DNA from: Albimonas sp963977235
GTDB lineage: Bacteria > Pseudomonadota > Alphaproteobacteria > Rhodobacterales > Rhodobacteraceae
DNA: 64,000 nucleotides
Assembly (NCBI RefSeq): GCF_963977235.1
Contig: NZ_CAXBOD010000005.1
Span: 1 to 64,000 of the forward strand
Direction of reading: 5' to 3'
This document shows, piece after piece, positions 61,684-64,000 of this stretch (the stretch's first letter is position 1; every line of letters starts with the position of its first letter). The notes below the pieces were generated by a model. That model was not told the origin of the DNA. It was given only the letters and a program-made list of their open reading frames with translations, and searched no databases. A program made the position numbers and the translations under genes.

Positions 61684-63005
61684 CGCTGCGGATCGGCTGC
61701 GGCTCGGGCGGGGCGCCCGACCGGGTGGCGCCCGCGCTGGCGCTGGCCGAGCGGGGCGAGCTCGACTTCCTGTGCTTCGAGTCGCTGGCCGAGCGCACGC
61801 TGGCGATGGGCCATGTCGCGAAGCGCTCCGGCCGGGCGCCGGGGCACTGCCCGAAGCTGGAGGCGCGGATGCGCGCCGTGCTGCCGGCCTGCGCCGCGCA
61901 GGGCGTGCGGATCGTGACCAACATGGGCGGCGCCGATCCGCGCGCGGCCGGAGAGACCACGGCCCGCATCGCCCGCGAGCTGGGCCTGAGGCTGCGGGTG
62001 GCGGTGATCGAGGGCGACGACGTCCTGCCGCTGGTCGGCCCCGAAACGCGGCTGCCCGAGACCGGGGAGCGGGTGGGCGACTTCGGCCCCCCGGTCGCGG
62101 CCAACGCCTATATCGGCCACGAGCCGCTGGTCGAGGCGCTGGATGGCGGCGCCGACGTCGTGATCGCCGGGCGGGCGGCCGACCCGTCGCTGTTCCTCGC
62201 CCCCTTCGTGCACGCCAACGGCGTCGCGCCCGACGACTGGGCGCGGCTGGGCGCGGGCACGCTGGCGGGGCACCTGCTGGAATGCTCGACGCAGGTGACG
62301 GGCGGCTATTTCGCCGATCCCGGCGTCAAGGACGTGCCGGGCATCGAGGACCTGGGCTATCCCATCGCCGAGATGTCGCCCGACGGCTCGGCGGTGATCA
62401 CCAAGCTGCCCGGGACCGGCGGGCTGGTCGCGCCGCTGACGGTGAAGGAGCAGATGCTCTACGAGGTGCACGACCCCGCCGCCTACCTGACCCCCGACGT
62501 GACCGCGGATTTCTCGACCACCCGGATCGAGGCCGTCGGCCCCGACCGGGTCCGCGTCTCGGGCGCCGGCGGGCGGGCGCGGCCGCAGACGCTCAAGGCG
62601 CTGGTCGCCTTCGACGGCGGATACCTGGCGGAGGGCGAGATCTCCTGGGCGGGCCCCGGCGCGCAGGCGCGCGGCGAGCTGGCGCGCGAGATCGTGCGCC
62701 GGCGCATGGTCGAGCGCTTCGGCTTCGACGGCCCGCTGCGGCTGGAGCTGATCGGCGTCGCCTCGCTGCATCTCGACGGCGGGCGGGCCGAGCAGGGCTC
62801 GCAGGACGTGCGCCTGCGCGGCGCCCTGCGCAGCCACGACCGCGCCTGGGCCGAACGCTTGCTCGAGGAGATCGAGGGCCTGTGGATGGCGGGCCCCGCC
62901 GGCGGCGGCGGCTTCCGCGGACGCATCACCGAAAGCGTCTTCACCCGCGCGATCCACATCGACCGCGCGCTGGTCCCCACCCGCGTGAACTGGATCGCGC
63001 CATGA
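61680..63005 (+). CDS. Acyclic terpene utilisation AtuA-like protein (DUF1446)
   Basis: A 441-residue protein of the AtuA/DUF1446 family: LRIGCGSGGAPDRVAPALAL, VTNMGGADPRAAGETTARIA, NAYIGHEPLVEALDGGADVV, IAGRAADPSLFLAPFV and PGTGGLVAPLTVKEQMLYEV. In Pseudomonas, atuA belongs to the citronellol/geranyl-CoA pathway, but the biochemical role of AtuA is not settled. It is coupled by ATGA overlaps to the genes on both sides. The C-terminal ferredoxin-like domain found in some members is encoded separately, directly downstream. Confidence 0.87.
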   Translation: MTLRIGCGSGGAPDRVAPALALAERGELDFLCFESLAERTLAMGHVAKRSGRAPGHCPKLEARMRAVLPACAAQGVRIVTNMGGADPRAAGETTARIARELGLRLRVAVIEGDDVLPLVGPETRLPETGERVGDFGPPVAANAYIGHEPLVEALDGGADVVIAGRAADPSLFLAPFVHANGVAPDDWARLGAGTLAGHLLECSTQVTGGYFADPGVKDVPGIEDLGYPIAEMSPDGSAVITKLPGTGGLVAPLTVKEQMLYEVHDPAAYLTPDVTADFSTTRIEAVGPDRVRVSGAGGRARPQTLKALVAFDGGYLAEGEISWAGPGAQARGELAREIVRRRMVERFGFDGPLRLELIGVASLHLDGGRAEQGSQDVRLRGALRSHDRAWAERLLEEIEGLWMAGPAGGGGFRGRITESVFTRAIHIDRALVPTRVNWIAP

Positions 63006-63355
63006 CCGCCGCGACGCGCACGCTCCCCCTGCGCGCCATCGCTTCCGCCCGGGCCGGCGACAAGGGCGACGCGCTCAACGTCTCGGTCTGGGCGCTGTCG
63101 CCGCGGTGGTATCCCGCGATCCGCGAGCAACTCACCGCCGAGCGCGTCCGCGCCGCCTTCCCGGACGTCTTCCGGGGCGAGGCGCGGCGCTACGAGCTGC
63201 CGGACCTGCACGGGCTGAACTTCGTCTTCCAGCGCGCGCTGGCCGGGGGCGTCAACGCCTCGCTCAACCTCGACGCGCACGGCAAGTCGTTCAGCTTCCT
63301 GCTGCTGTCGCTGGAGATCGAGGTCCCGGCGGAAGGGGAAGACCTAAAGGTCTAA
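63002..63355 (+). CDS. AtuA-associated small domain protein
   Basis: A 117-residue protein corresponding to the C-terminal domain of full-length AtuA-type proteins: LRAIASARAGDKGDALNVSV near the start, YELPDLHGLNFVFQRALAGG and GVNASLNLDAHGKSFSFLLL. The start overlaps the AtuA-like gene stop (ATGA). It most likely forms a complex with that product. The split is common in proteobacteria. A short inverted repeat (AGACCT/AGGTCT) ends the gene. Confidence 0.85.
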   Translation: MTAATRTLPLRAIASARAGDKGDALNVSVWALSPRWYPAIREQLTAERVRAAFPDVFRGEARRYELPDLHGLNFVFQRALAGGVNASLNLDAHGKSFSFLLLSLEIEVPAEGEDLKV

Positions 63356-63359
63356 CCAT

Positions 63360-63388
63360 TTGACAAAATCATGCCGGGGCGGCACTCT
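63360..63388 (+). promoter_or_regulatory. Possible promoter before acyl-CoA dehydrogenase
   Basis: TTGACA at 63360-63365 is a perfect -35 box, in an AT-rich patch 82 bp before the ATG; the -10 at 17 bp (CACTCT, 63383-63388) is poor. The gene may also be read through from the operon upstream. Confidence 0.3.
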
Positions 63389-63446
63389 CGCCCCCAAAGC
63401 CCCTCCGCGCAGGTCGGGGAGGGCCAAGCCGGAAAGGACCCGACCC

Positions 63447-64000
63447 ATGCTCGACTCCCAGGACGATCTCCAGGCGCTTCGCGACGGCGTCGCGGCGGTC
63501 TGCGCGCGGTTCGGCGACGACTACTGGAACGCCAAGGACGACGCCGGAGAGTTTCCCCACGAATTCCACCGCGCCATGGCCGAGGGCGGCTGGCTGGGCG
63601 TGACCATGCCCGAGGAATACGGCGGCGCGGGCCTCGGCGTGCAGGCCGCGGCGGCGGTGATGCACGAGGTCGCCCGCCACGGCGGCGGCATGGCGGCCGC
63701 CTCCTCGATCCACATCAACATGTTCGGCCCGCACCCGCTGGTGGTTCACGGCACGCCCGAGCAGAAGGCGGAATGGACGCCGCGCCTGGTCTCGGGCGAG
63801 GATCAGGTCTGCTTCGGCGTGACCGAGCCGGACGCGGGCCTCGACACCACCTCGATCAAGACCTTCGCGAAGAAGGTGGACGGGGGCTGGTCGGTGACCG
63901 GGCGCAAGATCTGGACCTCCACCGCGCAGGTGGCCAACAAGGTGCTGCTGCTGACCCGGACCACCCCGAAGGAGGATTGCCGCAAGCCCACCGACGGGAT
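63447..64000 (+). CDS. Acyl-CoA dehydrogenase, 3' part outside window
   Basis: The first 184 residues of an acyl-CoA dehydrogenase, cut by the window end. Seen: FPHEFHRAMAEGGWLGVTMP-EEYGGAGLG, FGVTEPDAGLDTTSIKTFAK (flavin-binding motif, with Leu for the usual Ser) and GWSVTGRKIWTSTAQVANKV. It is a different subgroup from the enzyme at 53730, close to those that desaturate branched or terpenoid acyl-CoA. It follows the AtuA-like pair by 91 bp and probably belongs to the same pathway. Confidence 0.9.
   Translation, partial: MLDSQDDLQALRDGVAAVCARFGDDYWNAKDDAGEFPHEFHRAMAEGGWLGVTMPEEYGGAGLGVQAAAAVMHEVARHGGGMAAASSIHINMFGPHPLVVHGTPEQKAEWTPRLVSGEDQVCFGVTEPDAGLDTTSIKTFAKKVDGGWSVTGRKIWTSTAQVANKVLLLTRTTPKEDCRKPTDG

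Overview
The window is GC-rich (roughly 70 %) chromosomal DNA of an alphaproteobacterium, most likely of the Rhodobacterales/Paracoccaceae type. Order-level evidence is the housekeeping half: an RluA-family pseudouridine synthase divergent from a DUF6476-type membrane protein and upstream of rpoH, then rpsO-pnp, plus many TRAP transporters and SDR/acyl-CoA genes further on. The species cannot be named from sequence reading alone.

Layout. 1-13 kb is core genome: a tRNA-Met cut by the edge, an HpaI-type aldolase, a Tat-exported PhoD-like phosphatase, a YmdB-type phosphoesterase, 5-formyl-THF cyclo-ligase, tRNA-Glu, RluD, sigma-32 (rpoH), rpsO and pnp. The rpsO-pnp pair is bracketed by two inverted copies of a long, structured palindromic element whose stems show compensatory base changes. 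13-16.2 kb holds an AAA+ ATPase and a polytopic membrane protein. 16.5-22.4 kb is one very large gene with a DUF4011-helicase-Vsr-nuclease architecture typical of defence proteins, followed by the remnant of a metallophosphoesterase gene.

22.8-31.4 kb is a set of small-molecule enzymes (three alpha/beta hydrolases, a GMC oxidoreductase, an SDR, an NTF2-like protein), each set with its own GlxA/AraC, LysR or Lrp regulator. 31.7-36.1 kb is an operon-like run of response regulator, DUF1127 protein, di-haem cytochrome c peroxidase and a VirA-like sensor kinase with a degenerate receiver. 36.1-37.9 kb is visibly AT-richer and carries an unrecognised lipoprotein, so it looks acquired. 38-42.3 kb has two tandem DUF1254 proteins under an AraC-family regulator.

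42.3-64 kb, after a gene-poor stretch with a spaced repeat array, is a large catabolic island: a MarR regulator, three SDRs, an acyl-CoA ligase, a crotonase, a MaoC-type hydratase 2, two acyl-CoA dehydrogenases, an SCP2-type thiolase, a Cys-less synthase/OB-fold fusion, two complete TRAP transporters and a split AtuA pair with a VOC protein. Together these can import a carboxylic acid, activate it to a CoA ester and shorten it by a peroxisome-like (MFE-2/SCPx-like) beta-oxidation; the substrate is not determined, but branched, terpenoid or steroid-side-chain acids fit the enzyme types. Two divergent promoter regions of this island, 10 kb apart, share a nearly identical 21-bp site, which suggests one regulator controls both halves.
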